Below, piece by piece: positions 32,011 through 45,220 of a stretch of DNA of 64,000 nt; position 1 is the stretch's first letter; each line of letters starts with the position of its first letter. The stretch lies in NCBI RefSeq assembly GCF_017916325.1, contig NC_090147.1:159501-223500 (forward strand). The letters are read 5' to 3'. Below the pieces are notes generated by a model. The model worked only from the letters and a program-made list of their open reading frames with translations, was not told the origin of the DNA and searched no databases. This DNA is from Leishmania martiniquensis (taxonomy: Eukaryota > Euglenozoa > Kinetoplastea > Trypanosomatida > Trypanosomatidae). Made by a program: the position numbers and the translations under genes.

Positions 32011-35000
32011 AGCTCGCGGGAGCACCCGAAAACAGGCCTGACAGCACCCTCTCTTGGGGCAGCTTTGTTTGCCGCCGCGTGCGAGTGAGAGTGTGGGCGT
32101 GTGTGCGTGTGCCTCCAGAGAAAGAGAGAGGAAGAAGGGGGAGGAGTGTAAAGCCACAGCGCTACTCAGACGGCCACTGGCATGTCCAAATACAGCACAC
32201 AGGGCAAAAAGGGGGAAGTGCCGGAGGGGAGGAGGGAGGGGGGCGCTATTACCCCCACGCGCGCACACAGAGAGGGAGGGAGGAAGCGAAGAGCGCGAGA
32301 TCAACGGCAGCATACAATGAGAACACCTTACTCCCCCGCCCCCTCGGCCGCCACTGCTCCGCAGAACGAACGGCGGCGGGGACGAAAAATAAAGAACTAT
32401 TCGAAGGCCAAGACAACAGAGTCGTTCTCTTCTTCTTTCGCTGCCACGCTATCCCCCCACCCACCGCCACCGCCGCCGCCGCTGACGCCTCCTTCTCCTG
32501 TCCCTTCTGGAGCGGCTTCCCTTTTATGTTTTTTTCTATTTGGGCCGAGAGGAGGAGGAGGAGAGGGGGGAGGGGAGGCACAGCGGAAATAAAAGGCGGT
32601 ACTGAAAGAAGAAGTGGAGAGGAGAGAAAAGGATACCTTCACCGTGTGCACGTGTCTGACGGTTGCTGCGGGTTGGTGTGCCGCGCCAGCCTCACCAGAC
32701 TTACGGCGTGCGCCCTCTTGTTGACGCGTCTGCAGGGTGCGATAGAGAGGGACTGGTAAAGGGGCAGTTGTGAGGGGCGGGTGTCACGGGGGCGTGCGCT
32801 CTTGTGTGTCCCCGGTGCGCCACCCGAAACGAAAACACAGAGATCGAACAGGCGGGCGGCGTCAACAGCCAAGATGCACAGTAGGCTGGAGGGGGGGACG
32901 GGGGGGAAGAGATGAAGAGACGCGCCGCAGTATGGGGACGGTTGTGGAGGGAGGATGGGGAGTTAACTCTATGCGTACTTGACGTGTGACTGAGAGAAAG
33001 ATGCAGCTGGGAAATGCGTGTCGAAATAGCGCGTATGCGACGTGGTACCAGTCGGCAAGTATGTGCGTGTGTGTGTCGTTAACGCAGAGCATCGAGCACC
33101 CATGGAAAGAACGACAGGAATGTAGAAAAGTTGGGAAGAACGTATGTGGGGGGGGGGGGCAGCGATGCAGCGCAGGAGTGAGAGCACAGGCACAGGCGTG
33201 TATACAAGGGAGTGGGGCAGAGAGGAAGTGTAGGCGCGGAAGCGAGAGATGCGAAGCAGTTGGAGAGAAGGCGCACTGAAGCAGAGTGCGAGAGGACGCC
33301 GGTGGCATCACCTGTGAACTTTCGGCGTATCGTAGCCCCCAAACAAGCATGCCTGACTGACGATAGAGAACGCTCGACACGCAATACAGAGGACGACAAT
33401 GGATAAGCGTCGCAGTGGCTCGCCACCTCTGTCGATCGCTTTATACCGAGTGACCGCGGCTGCGTCACGGCGGGAGTGTTACGGTATGGTGGGAGCGTTG
33501 GGGCACCTCTTTTGTGTTGCTGTTGGGGCGGTCGGTTGGGGGGTAGGACTTCCAGGAGCGGTTCTGTGCGTACGTCTCAGCAGCACAGAGTGCTTACACT
33601 GAAGTACGAAAGAGTTTTTTTTTCTTGGTGGGCAAGGAAGCAACACCGATAAGGTACACACACACACAGACTGATAGTCACAGGCCTCACACGCGTGCTC
33701 TCCGTTTTCACTTGTGCGTGTGTGTGTGTTTCCTGCTCCTCGACGCTGTTTGATGTGCGGTCTTCTCATTGGCCTCTTTTCCCAGTGGTCAGCCGAATTC
33801 CGCTTCGCCAATCGCATCGAGAAGCGCATATATATATATGTAGTGGGGGGAGAGGGAGGAGAGGTTGCGTGCGCGTAAGTATCGCACGTGCACAGGTGTC
33901 TCAGCTGCTCCAGAACAGCTCTTCCACCTTCGAGGGGGTGGTGGTGGATAGAAGAAGCAGTCCAGCAGAAGCGATTGGTGCACGCGTGCGCCACAGCACC
34001 GCAGAGAGAGGGGGGGAAGGGGAAAGAGTCCTTACACACGCGCTGAAAGGAATGAAAAAAAAAAGCGTAGACAACGCGTCACGGCAAGCGAAGTAACAAG
34101 AAGGGCGAGAGGAAAGCGTTGGGCATGACAACGTGGTGCGACCCGTGAGGCCCCATAGAACAATAGGAGAGAGAGAGAAAGCCAAAGAGAAAAAAACGCC
34201 CACGCCACAGCAGATGATATACGAGCCACACTCAGGTGAGAGGGTGAAAGCCGGCGAACATACTTACGAAGGGGGGAACAGAAAAGTGGAGGCGGCCGAT
34301 GTCCGCCAATGTCCAAGACGATGAAGCTGATGTTGACGCTGGTGTATACAGCCGAGAAAGACAAGAGGGCGCACAACAAACAAAGGCGTAGGAACCTCAA
34401 CAAAACGAAGACGAGAAAGAAAGAAAAGGTGGGGAAGAGGAGTGATGAGCAGAGGTGAAAAATACACAACACCAACAACAACATCACCACCACCACCACC
34501 AGCAGCAGCAGCGGCAAATCGCAAAACGTTAAAGCAAAAGCGCTTCCGCTTTGTTTTCTTTTTTCTGAGACCCTCGCGTAGCCCCTCTGCTGCGTATATC
34601 AGGCGTGGGCACATATTTTTTGCTGATATATATATGTGTGTGTGACTGTCTGTTGGAGCTTCGCCCATCAAGACAAGAGGAGGGGAGGTGAAGAGAGCGG
34701 TGGAAAAGAAGCGGATGAAGAAGAGAACTTAAGCGTCTCCAGACTCAGAGTGGCGAGAGAGGGTCACAAGGGGGAGGGGAGGGGAAACTGGCAACGAACC
34801 ACCAATGGGCACCAGATAACACGGAGGCAGCTGTTTCGCATTCAACGACATTGCAGAGGCGTTCCTCTTCTTATATATAGCACTCATCTGCCACTCGGTC
34901 TCTCTCTCTGCATGTGTGTTTTATGTGCGCCCTTGCCGGCGCCTGCCAACGCCCCCACGTGTCATACACTCTGGATTGCCTCTTTTTCGTTTTCGTTTCA

Positions 35001-38000
35001 ACATCGGCCGCTCGTAGGGTTCCGTGGCGAGAAGTTTGCCCTGCGGTCTGAAGCGGCACCTCTGAAGAACACCTTCGAGCGGCCTCTTTGTCCCCTCCCT
35101 CCCCAGTGCCCGCGTCCATCGCACATGCCCCCGTTGGCGCTCGAGCATGAGATCTGCCCGTGGCACGCTGTCCACAGGACCTTCTCGTGATGACTGCTGG
35201 CGCTGCGGATCACACCCTCACACTCTCGCTGATCCTTCCCGCGAAGGGAAAAAAAGAAGCCGACGCACATCGAGAGAGAGTTGGGGGGAGGGGCGTAAGA
35301 AGACACGCAGGCGAGCATGAAATCGGGAGAGCTGCGCGAATGCACGCTTAGCACTGCGGCATTTCAGCACCTCCGTAATCAGAAAGACCGAAGGGCAGAG
35401 AGAAGAGCGTGCGCGCCTCACACGAAAACGGCAAAAAGGAGGAGCGCAACCGGTCGCAGCGTGTAGGGCACGAAGCGAAAAGAGAAGAGAAAGAAAAGAT
35501 GCGCGGCAGCGGGCAGTTGGGTGGGGAGTGGAGGGGGGAATGAGGAGCGACGCAACCGAATAGAGAAAGAGGGGGTAAAAATACAAAAAGAGCAGGCAGG
35601 CCCACAAAGAGGTGTGCGTGCGTGCGTAACAGAGAGGGGGAGAGGAGAGGGATCACACAAGGCGGTGTCCGTGGCACACAACAGAGCAACCGGAAAAAAG
35701 AAGCGGACAAGAAAACAAAAAAAACGGAATCAAAAAGGAAGCGGGCACGGGCCAATAATTAAAAAAGGGGGAGAGGTGTACATAATATAGAGAGAAAGAA
35801 AAAGAGAGAGGAGGGGCGACTGCTTTCATTGTGGACGAGTCCCCGAGCATAAGAAGAGTGGAGCCACACAGGAATGGAGGCCTCCCCCGACACGCACACA
35901 GAGATAGGGAAGGAGAGAATGAGAGGCCTACGCACAGAAAAAAAAGTGGAGGCCTCGGCTGAGTTTCGTCACAGAAAAGCGCGAGAAAGGAAGCGAAAAT
36001 AGAAAAGCGGCGACGTCACAGAGTGGGAGGGAGGCGGAGGCGGAAGCGGTGCTCCCGCCGCATACAGCAGCCTCTGCGTCGCTTCTTGCACCTCTTTTTT
36101 GCTTCTCGTACGTATTTCCTGACCAACGCAGTGCACGCACACACAACACGAAAAAAAAAAGAAAGCATGCGAAAACGATAGCGGCACAAGCAGCATCAGC
36201 GGCAGGCAGGCCGCAACGGAGGAGAGAGGAAAATCATGATGATGGCGGGCTATGATAGCGTAGCCTCGAAACGATAGGGAAATTTCAGCCATGCAGGCCG
36301 CCGCCACCGCCCCCCAAACACACACCCACACACACACACATAGGCGCGCATGCAGAGGCATAAGCGAGCGAGCACGCAAGCGGACGGCCGGCGAAGGGAA
36401 CGCAAACTATCGAGAAAGAGGACAGAAGAGAGAGAAAGAAAAAAGAACAGCAGAGGAGCAACGACGCAAAAACAAAGAGTGAAGAGAGAGAGGGGAGAGG
36501 GGAGGCGCGCGCTCAAAGCAGGCCAGCGCCGTGAGAGAGGTCAACCGCCCAATCAGTGCGTTGCCATCAGAGTCGAACGCATTTTTTTCGTGCCCCTATA
36601 GGTGGGCGTTCGCATTAGTGCCATTGAACGGCCCCCTCTCCCTCTCTCTCCCCCCGCCCGCCCTCTTTTCTGCCCGTGTGGGTCTGTGTTTCGGCACCAA
36701 TGTACGAGCATACCGCGCCGACTGCCTCGCATGGCCATTGGTGCACCGTATGCACAGTCAACGCACCCTGCACTTCGTTTTTTTTCGTCCTCGTTTCCCA
36801 CCCTCTTTCGTTGATTCGCTGCTGACCTCCCGAGAGCTCTGCGGCAGGTCCGTGCGTCGCTTATGTATGAGTCTCCTCCGGTTATGTTTTTCGGGCTGCA
36901 CTTCGAAAGGGAAGAGAGGGGGAGAGGGGCGTTTGCACGACTGTCCAGATGGGCAACACATCGAGGGCGACCCCATTGGTGCGACGCCGCCGTCACCTCT
37001 CGCTTGGGAGCGTCACCGCTTATAAACAGCAGAGGTGAAAAGAGGAAAGACCTTCACGGCCTGCCAACCTCTGGGTGCTCGTGTGTGCCACGCTGACTCG
37101 CCTCCTGATCTATCTCGCACCGCGTCTGTTGAGTTGCCACGAGCAACCCACGCAACAACCAAGACGACAAAGAAAGCGGTTCATACTGTTTCAAACACCT
37201 TCACGACAGCAAAGACGTGTAAGCGTGTGTGGGTGTGGGTATAGCGAGAGAGAGGTAGACAGGTAGACAGACAAGAGGCGAGACGCTCAAAGAGATGGAC
37301 CCTTGCCATACGCACACACTCATACACACACATACACGCGAGATACCAATAATAAACGGTATCCGTTTAGACTGGGTGTATGGGGGATGGGGAAGAGAGA
37401 GAAAAAGAAAAATAGGGGGAGGGGGTGGTGGGTTGGTGTATATAAAAGAACGAAGATCTGCCCGTTCAGTGAGGCGCACACACATTCACACACACACAAC
37501 GGCAGTTATCCACATAACCAACAGCCACAACTTGCATGCCACGCGTGCACACAGGAAGCCCTGCCGTCTCTCGCCCTCGTTCCCCTCCGTCTGCTTCTTC
37601 CTGTCACACCTTTTGTTGCAGGCAACGCACTGTAGCCCTACACAGCTGAGCCACTGGTGCTGCTGTCGTCGTTTTAGGCGCTGTCATGTATCCTCGCGTT
37701 CGCCGTGAAAGCCATCTTCTCTCGCCCCTCGTTTTCTTCCCTTTTTTATTCTCTTTTCTTTTTTTTTGGTTCCCCTCGCATTGCTCAGATGAGGGGAGGG
37801 AAGAGGGAGGGGGGCGGCGACAAGATGGGCGAACGTATGTGTACTCCACGCAGGTGTCGAAAAGGACAGAAAAAAAAAGAAAAAAGTGTAAGATGCGGTC
37901 TCCGTCCCTCTGCCATGGCGCGTGAGGACCGGCGGGCAGCTGACGAAGGGGCAGAGGACGAGGAGTACGCGACGGCACAGCGTTTCGGGGGCAGCTTCAG

Positions 38001-38521
38001 AGGAAGCTGCAGGGAGCAGCCACGGCGAGATATAAAAAAAAAGACCGGCGCCGAGACAGAGGGAGGAGGTGAAAGGTGGTATCCAGCATGCGGCAGAAAG
38101 TACGCCCCGGACAACCACGGCAAACGTGCAGTGCGAGTAGCGGAGGAAACGGTCACGGAAAGGGAGAAGAGCCGAGGCAGGCGGCAGAGGACCATAGCAA
38201 ACTCACCACCAAAAAGGTGAACGGCACCGCCAAGGCACCCCTGCGGTGTCTTCGGGCTGCTTCCCCCCCCGCCGCCGCCGCCCCCTTCCCATATCGCCAA
38301 TATAATGGCACCCTCGGGTGTCTGTGCGGGAAGCTGCTTCGATGCGAAAGCGGCGAGGGGGGCGGGGTGGTTGGCGCGCATGCCTGTTGTCCAGGGGCAG
38401 GAGGCGAAGGCGCAGACGCGTGCCCCACACCCACCGGCACAACGCACCGACCGAGGGCGCAGGAGGTGGCCCGTGCCTGGCTCCCTTAGAGTCCTCCGCA
38501 CTGGTGTGGCGGGCAGGGGCT
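32011..38521. other. Gene-free stretch of about 6.5 kb
   Basis: No supportable gene. Contains a 12-base G run (33148-33159), TA-rich tracts (33824-33840, 34622-34640), CAC/CAG triplet runs (34488-34515) and many CA runs. More complex sequence lies at 33270-33500, 34870-35180 and 36540-37020, but both strands are broken by stops there and no RNA gene was recognised. Confidence 0.55.
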
Positions 38522-40279
38522 CTATTGGAGCAGTGCGACGGCTGCCATCAGCGCCTCTTCACGTGCGCTGTTGGGCCACGGCACCCTATCGATGGGCGAT
38601 GCGACATCGACCACTTCCGAATTCGCCGTCGTCGCTGCTGACTCCGACGAGGAGGACAGCGTTTGTGGGATGGAAACGCTCGCCCAATTCGACCGGCTCT
38701 CCACCGGTTGGGAAGATGATCGCGGCGTTGCATTGGCCGTGGCAGAGCCGCGACGGCCATGCGACCACTGCGGCAGGGCACCGCACACACGCCCCGCCTC
38801 ACTTGTCGATGCGCTAGCCCCCATCACCTCGTCGCTCTCTTCACAGTCGTACGCCTCAACTTCGCGGCCACAGAATTCGCAGGTAGGCATCTCAGCGCAG
38901 GCGCGACTATCCACCGGAGGCGAGACCGAGCACGCCTGAAGGCAGCCATCCTTCTCATGCCCGGCAGCATCATCGCTGGCGGCACAAGACTTGGCGTCGG
39001 GCACGGCCACTGGCGCCGAGCATGTCCGCACCTCCGACCCCTGCTGATTCACCTCACCCGCCGCTTCACTGAGCCACCGGGTGTTCTCGCCGGTACGCGA
39101 AACAGCTCTGCCGTGCCTCTCCGCCTCCGACCTCGTCTCCACACAGGAAGCCGACAAGCTCCTCCGTTCCCGCTTCGCGTGCAGGTGCGCTGGCACGCAA
39201 TACACATCTGCATGGGCACCGTCGACGGCCCACTGCGCCCCGCGCTCTGTGCGCCGTACTGCGCGCCAGTGAGTCGCGCAGCACCAGTGAATGCGCACCG
39301 GCACTCGCCCAACTAGATGGGCGGGAGCTGTCGCTAGTACTTCGAGCTCTGGAGAGAGAGGGGTCGCAGCGTCGGTCGAGCCTAGCGCGACAGCACTACT
39401 GATGCTGCTGGCAGAAGCTGTGCAAGCAGCAGGGCGCCAATCTGTCGACGGGCACTGAGTCGCAGAAGCCGCTCTAGCTGCTCTCCCCTGGCCAGGGAGG
39501 CCGCTATCGTCCAACGTTGGTCGCGCAGACCCTGCTGCCACCATGCTCGCCAGCGCAGGCGTCCCCTCAGCGCTGCCGCCACCTCTGCCTCCCTGATCCC
39601 CGCCTCGTACGGCAGAGTCGAGAGGGGAGAGGTAGCGTGTCGTCTGCGCAAGCTGCAGAGGCTCCGACATGCCGCTACGCACAGTACGAGAGTGTCGGTC
39701 GCTGCCGTGGAAACTGGAGGACGCACTGAAGCAGCCCCCTCTCGGCAGCGAAGAGAGAGACCCTGTGAGCTGAACCTCTGCAGGGAGGCTCGCTTCGTCA
39801 GCACACTGCATCTCAACGCGGCTTTCATGAATCGGTGCGGGCCCACGCGGATGCGGCAGCGCGGGAGGGTGCGTGGTGTTGGCCGCCATTTCCGGCATGC
39901 CTGTACCTCTAGCCCTGGCAGCAGGGGGCGGCGCCGTCGTGGCGGCGTGCTCGCTGTGGTGGCTTGGTACTTCACTCGCACTCGCGGTGCCGCTGCTGTC
40001 AAAGCTCGCAACATTCAGCATGCTGGCCGCTGTCTTTGTCGTCAAAGAGCCCACGCACGGCGTGGAGTCGCCAGACAACAGGAGAGCGGTAGTGAGGGGC
40101 GAGGGGGCGTCCGAGGGGGCAACGCCACCGGTGACTTCCAGACAAGAGGGGGCCACATCATTAGAGGCCGTAATGTGCGCCGTCGCAGACGCTGAGGAGG
40201 TGCCGAACGATTCTAAAGCGGTTGTGATGTTGCCGGCAGTCACACTGCTCGCAAGGCTCCGTGGGGGGGTTGCCTCCAT
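38522..40279 (-). CDS. Hypothetical protein with CXXC motif, candidate member of the local family
   Basis: A 585-residue protein from the ATG at 40279 (MEATPPRSLA). The upstream open frame starts only at a TTG and is interrupted by a textbook splice acceptor. Residues 1-300 are Ala/Ser/Thr-rich and disordered-looking. An ordered-looking core, about 322-372, reads LVGRVPVRIHWCCATHWRAV then ends near DVYCVPAHLHAKRERRS, rich in Cys, His and Trp. At 464-470 there is MPTCEFC, a CXXC pair followed by GREVEAYDC, suggestive of zinc binding. The tail is SAREEALMAAVALLQ (571-585). MPxCxxC also occurs in the protein at 61472-62401, and the Ala-rich acidic tail is shared with three neighbours. No known family recognised. 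Confidence 0.82.
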   Translation of the reverse strand: MEATPPRSLASSVTAGNITTALESFGTSSASATAHITASNDVAPSCLEVTGGVAPSDAPSPLTTALLLSGDSTPCVGSLTTKTAASMLNVASFDSSGTASASEVPSHHSEHAATTAPPPAARARGTGMPEMAANTTHPPALPHPRGPAPIHESRVEMQCADEASLPAEVQLTGSLSSLPRGGCFSASSSFHGSDRHSRTVRSGMSEPLQLAQTTRYLSPLDSAVRGGDQGGRGGGSAEGTPALASMVAAGSARPTLDDSGLPGQGRAARAASATQCPSTDWRPAACTASASSISSAVALGSTDAATPLSPELEVLATAPAHLVGRVPVRIHWCCATHWRAVRRTERGAQWAVDGAHADVYCVPAHLHAKRERRSLSASCVETRSEAERHGRAVSRTGENTRWLSEAAGEVNQQGSEVRTCSAPVAVPDAKSCAASDDAAGHEKDGCLQACSVSPPVDSRACAEMPTCEFCGREVEAYDCEESDEVMGASASTSEAGRVCGALPQWSHGRRGSATANATPRSSSQPVESRSNWASVSIPQTLSSSSESAATTANSEVVDVASPIDRVPWPNSAREEALMAAVALLQ

Positions 40280-40356
40280 TGTCGACACTGCGGCGGCCAC
40301 GTTGAAGTTGCCGCGACGTAGGCGAAACGAGCGCGACAGGGAAGCAGCACAGCGCC

Positions 40357-40392
40357 CTGTAAAAAAGAAAGAGAGAGGGGGGGGAGGGGAGG
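40357..40392 (-). promoter_or_regulatory. Spliced-leader acceptor of the 38522-40279 gene
   Basis: In the RNA sense a tract of about 30 C/T bases (40361-40392) ends CTTTCTTTTTTACAG, with the AG at 40358-40357. This is the clearest trans-splicing signal in the window. It gives a 5' UTR of about 77 bases and fixes the ATG at 40279. Confidence 0.75.
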
Positions 40393-43300
40393 CTAACCGA
40401 GATGACCGTGACGGCAAGTGGCAGGTAGCGGCTGAAGCGTCGAATCAAAGGCAAAACGGGGGGGAAAGGGGAAAACGTAATGAGCAACTTAAGAAAAAAA
40501 GGGTGAAGGCGCACCTGCGGCAGACCCCAAAGGGGAGGGGCGCACAACCGTACGGCGAGAACGTGCGCAGCACACACACACACACACGGACAGAGAGAAA
40601 GGGAGAGAGGGAAATGAGAAAGGAAAACAGCGAACCGCTGCACAGCCGTCTTACCTATCCGCGAGATGAGGAGGAAGAGGTTTGAGCCTCAGAAACGGCT
40701 TTGGCGTATGAGGAAAGATTGGAGGCGGAGGTGACGGACTACGGCTGGTATGTGTTGTTCCGCCTGCGTCTGTGCGGACGCTTAGGGGAGGGGGGAAAGG
40801 GGAGGAGGTATGAGCGGCTTTTAGGTGTACACTCGAGATGGGCGCTGGAGGTAGAGGAGGAGGAGGAGACGGAGGAAGGGGGAGAGGAGGGGGGCAGCCG
40901 AAGCAAGCAAGCGCAAGCCGAGGCAACAAGTCTATCTCAGTGTATTAGTGCGTAAATTCCTTCACGTTTGCGTTGCTATCAGCTTTATACTCTATGGTAC
41001 GCGCTATCGAAGTGTGAGAGCAGGTGAAAAGAGAAGCGTAGGAAAGGTAACTGATAATAACAAAGTTAAACGAGCACTGGCCAGTAAAAGAGAGAGGGGG
41101 GAGGGGGGCAAAGAAGAAAGAGGGGGAGCAGATAGGGGTGGGGGGACTCGCTCGCACGACGGTGGCGGTGGCGGTGTCGCGTGGAAGGCGCGAATATATA
41201 TAGAGAGAGAAAAAAAACAAAGAGGGGCGCGGGAGTGAGGTATACTCAAATTTTGGAGGTAGACAGAGAGAAGAGGGAGGGGAGGGGTTACGAGGAAAGG
41301 GGAAACGCAAAAAAAAAAGAAGAGGAGGAGGGGCAATAAGAGGGGAGGTGAGCGGGTATACCAGCACGCAGGATCTCTAAAGTGTTAGACAAAGGAGACG
41401 AGAAGCGCAAGAACAGCACTGTCGTGTCACACACACACACAGAGACGTGCAGATGCGCACACGTCATCCACCGGCACACACACGCGTGAAGCGCCCTCCG
41501 AAAAAGATGTGGAGCGCGGGAGGAAGAAGAAAAAAAAACGTTGATGTGATGGGGTGCCCCTTCTTCGTTCACAAGGATTATACCTCGTGCAGGCCTAATG
41601 CACACTCAGAAGAAGGTCCTTCTCTATATCTGACTGAGGGAGAAAGCGAGGGGGGAAAGCGGGAGCAAGTTGACCAGCGGTGAAGAAAAATAAGAAAGGG
41701 CGTCAGGTGAAGTAAAGCAGAGAGCGGACAGAAAAAAAAATGAATGCGTTCGTTTTGTTTGGCTTTCGTGTGGCCTTTCTCGTACGAGTTGCCGCTCGCC
41801 ACACACACGCACGCACACACCGAGAGAGGGAGAAAAAGGCACAATATGGAAACTCTGCGTGTGCGTGGGCGATCTAATCCGTAAGCGCAACCAAAGACAA
41901 GCACGACGTCGACGAGGCGAACAAGACGGCGGAGGGCGCCGGGAGGGGAGGCGAGGAAAAGGTAAGACAGGGGCGGGGACGGCTGAAAAGATAGTAAAAG
42001 TGCACAGAAAAGGACACGCGCGAGGAATGAACAGCTCGTTCAAAGAGAAAGGAGGGGGGCACAAGCTTGCAGGCGTGAGCCTACGCGAGTCGAGATCGGA
42101 CGACGAAAATAAAGAAAGGAAAAGCGAACGAGAAAGAGGGAGGGAAAGGGGGGAGGGAGAGACCGGCAAGAGAGGGCCCCCGAAGATTTATTAAAATAAA
42201 TTTACGTGTCCCCTCATAAAAAGCAGAGGAAATGAAACAGCAGCAGCGGCAGCGGCAGCGGCCAACGAGCGTACCTCCGCTTTGTGGCACCACAGCGCCA
42301 CAGGGTATCACTCGTCTTCTATAGACAAAGGCGGTGGTGCGCGCACGCTCTTTCTTTCTCTCGCCAGCGGGTCCCACACACGCGCACGAACCACAACAGA
42401 AAGAAGAGAAGGGGGAAGAAGGGGGAGGGAGGGGGAGGGAGGCGATTCGGCACTGTGCCGTGGAAAGAGCGACCCTCTGGAGTGGAAGCACCAGCAAGAG
42501 GCACAGAGATAACTGAAGACGTCGGAAGGGGACGTGGCACTTGACGCGTTCGTCTTTTCTCCAGCTCCTCTCCTTCCTGTTTCGTCTGCGTTGCGATAGG
42601 CAGGGGCGTTAGGAGGCAGATCTGAATGCAGCGGACATATACAAAACAGAGCAGACAAAAAAAAAAAGCAGTCCGACAAGAGGGTAAGCGGAGGAGTGGT
42701 AGTGACGTCTTCCCTTTCACAAGTTGCCTCTTGCTCTCTCTCTCGCCCGCTACGCCCTTGTTGTGACTATCCCTGAGGAATGGCTAAGGTCGAGGCAGAG
42801 CGAGTGCGTGGGTGCACGCTGTTTGGGGAGGGGGAAAGGGAGGGAGAGGCGAGGAGGGCGAGCTAGGTCGACAACAGGATGGGTTGGACGGGCAAATATA
42901 ATATATAAAAAACGCGCGAGGAGGAGTGGGAGGAAGGTTAGTCCACTCAGAAAAGGACACCCCCTCGCTTTCCTTATATGTATATACACTTATATGTGTT
43001 TCTCACGGTGAGGGAGAGGGAGGGTAAGGGGTATATGAAAGGGCGGCTGTCTATATACACAGCGCACCGGGTCGGTGGAGGGGGAGGAGGGGAATACAGC
43101 ACAGATACAGTGCACAGCGCACAAAAGAAAAGGCGTAAGACAGCAAAGAAGGGAACAGAGAGAGAGGGGAGGAGGGAGGAGGGGGGAGGGGAGGGCGAAC
43201 GCAGCAGAGAAATAAAAGCGACGCAAAGAGGAGCAAAAAGTGAAAGAGGGGAGCAGAGACAGAGGTGAAAAAAAAAGGGGGAGGAGGAGGAGGCGGTAGA

Positions 43301-44059
43301 CGAAGCGAGGCGCGTTCCCTCACGTACACGTCGCGCTGCTATTGGAGTACCCCACCGTTCCTCTTTTTCTTTGTGGTGATGGTGATGGCGGTTGCGGTTT
43401 TTCTTTCCTCGCGTATGTCTCTGTGGGCCTCTCGCTGCGCTTTTGACCCCCGTCCCCGTCACTGAATCTTTTTTGTTGTCGATGACTTGTATGGGCGAAA
43501 CTTTCGTTTTTTTTTGCGCTTCGCTGTTGCTGTGCGCCGCAATGTCACAGCCGCCCCGCGGAAAGACCGGCCCTTTCGCTGGGATATGATCGTGGACAGT
43601 CTCAGCGAAACAAAGAAACGGAGAGAGAGAGACGCAGACCTGACGATGGGAGGGAGACGGGGGAAAAGCTCCTTCGTTTGTGTACGTGTGTCCACTTTAT
43701 GTGAGGTACTTAGGTGGCTTTCTACTCACATCTGCGGAGAACGTGTGTGTGTGGGTGTGGGTGTATGTGATGATGATGAAAGGAAGACAAACAGGCGGGA
43801 CAGGAGGGCAGCGACGCCAGAGCAGTACACAACGAGAGACGCGAGGGAGAGGGACGAGCAGACGGCTGAAGTCCTGCGCATCCTTTTTCCATGCAAGGAC
43901 CCCCCTACACGCACACATACGCGCATACCACGCTACCTCCGCAGGGCAGTCTGCCAGCTTCAGGTCAGCGCCTTCTGGGTCCCCCGACCCGGAAGCCTTG
44001 CCACATACCTCCCTCAGTCGCTTTAGATCGTTTCTTTCTTGACAATGTACTAACCCGCC
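40393..44059. other. Left part of the 21-kb gene desert
   Basis: No supportable gene. Mostly purine-rich + strand sequence with CA runs (40569-40589, 41430-41443), a CAGCGG triplet-type run (42237-42262) and short TA tracts (41191-41202, 42895-42908). Translations on both strands are low-complexity. Confidence 0.5.
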
Positions 44060-45220
44060 TCATGCAGGTCGATAAAGCTTGCGCACACGTACAACCCTCC
44101 GCCTCTCTTGCCCTGGGCTGCCTCTCAGTCCAAGCCGGCCAGGGAGCACCCCCCCACCGGATCGCCCCTAACATCGTCAGCAGGCCCTTCCTGTCCCACC
44201 GCACCCCGTCGTCGGGCACTCGCTGCGCCACCGGCGCCCGGCGGGCCTGGGTGGGCGGTATGCTTTCACCCGGCCGGGCCGCCACCAGGGCCACGCCCGC
44301 GGGCGTCCGCGCGCCCCCACCGGCACCCGCATCCTCCGCCCGCACGCCATACGCCACGCCAGCCGCGCCTCGCAGCCCAGGCGCCCAGCGCCCGCACGCC
44401 CGCACCACGCGATCGGCGGCGCCACGGCCTTCTTGCGTGGGCGGCGCGCCATCTTCATCTTCCACCTCCGTCGCCGCCGCGGGGGGAGGGGGGCGCGCCC
44501 GCATGGCTTGCCCGCGCATGCCGCGAAAAGCGGGACGCGGCGGGGCGCCCATGACGGCGGGGGTCCCCGGCACGCAAATGGGACCGCGCACCCACAGCCG
44601 GCCACCCTGAAGCCGCAAAGGGCGATGGCGGCAGGCACGCGCAGGGGGGGACCCCGCGTACCACGACCAAGACGCGCGCAAGCACCTCACCGTGCGAAAC
44701 GAGGTGCGCCTCGAGCCCCGAGAAGTCCACCAGCCGCGCGCAACGCACCGGGCACAGGCCGCGGCCGGGCGCCGCGGCAGCAAATAGAAGGGGGAGGGGG
44801 AGCAGCGCCGGCGCCCGCGCGGAGTTGGGCGAGGACACCCCCCTCCTGCACCCTTGTTTTTTTTTTGCGCGGAGCCAGTGGTCGCCCCAGCGGCCCTTAG
44901 CCCAGCACATCGCACTCTGTAGCGCGGCTTCGGGGGAGGGGAGTCGATCTGGCGACTGGGACCCGCGAACGGGACCGCAACCCATGCAAGTCGACAGCGG
45001 CTTCCCCTTACAAGGACGATGCCGGATGCCTGCCGGCTCCTTGGTGCTGCCATGGCTCGGGCTGCACATAGAAACACGGACATGACAAGCGCAGGCAAAA
45101 GGGCTGTGGCACCCAAGCTCGTAGGGCAGTGCACTGCGATACACCGCCCTTCCGTACTGCGGTACCCGCGCCGGACGCCATGAGGAGGACGGGCGAGTCC
45201 ATAGCAGCAATCTTATTCGA
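44060..45220 (-). mobile_element. GC-rich island, possible decayed retroposon (DIRE/SIDER-like)
   Basis: About 1.1 kb of very GC-rich, non-repetitive sequence set in purine-rich spacer. On the minus strand all three frames are mostly open but show no gene-like codon pattern, as expected for decayed coding sequence. At 44692-44754 one frame reads CPVRCARLVDFSGLEAHLVS then H, close to a C2H2 finger (C-x3-C-x11-H-x3-H) with spacing off by one on each side. Such fingers occur at the C-terminus of ingi/L1Tc-type retroposons, and degenerate copies (DIRE, SIDER) are common in Leishmania spacers. An A8-10 run lies at the other side (minus strand 44858-44869). No reverse transcriptase motif or target-site duplication was seen, so this remains a suggestion. 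Confidence 0.3.

Noticed and set aside
43965..45134. Minus-strand open frame of 389 codons in the GC-rich island
   Set aside because: High GC removes stop codons by chance in all frames; the peptide is Arg/Pro/Ala/Gly-rich with no continuous domain. Kept only as a possible decayed retroposon.
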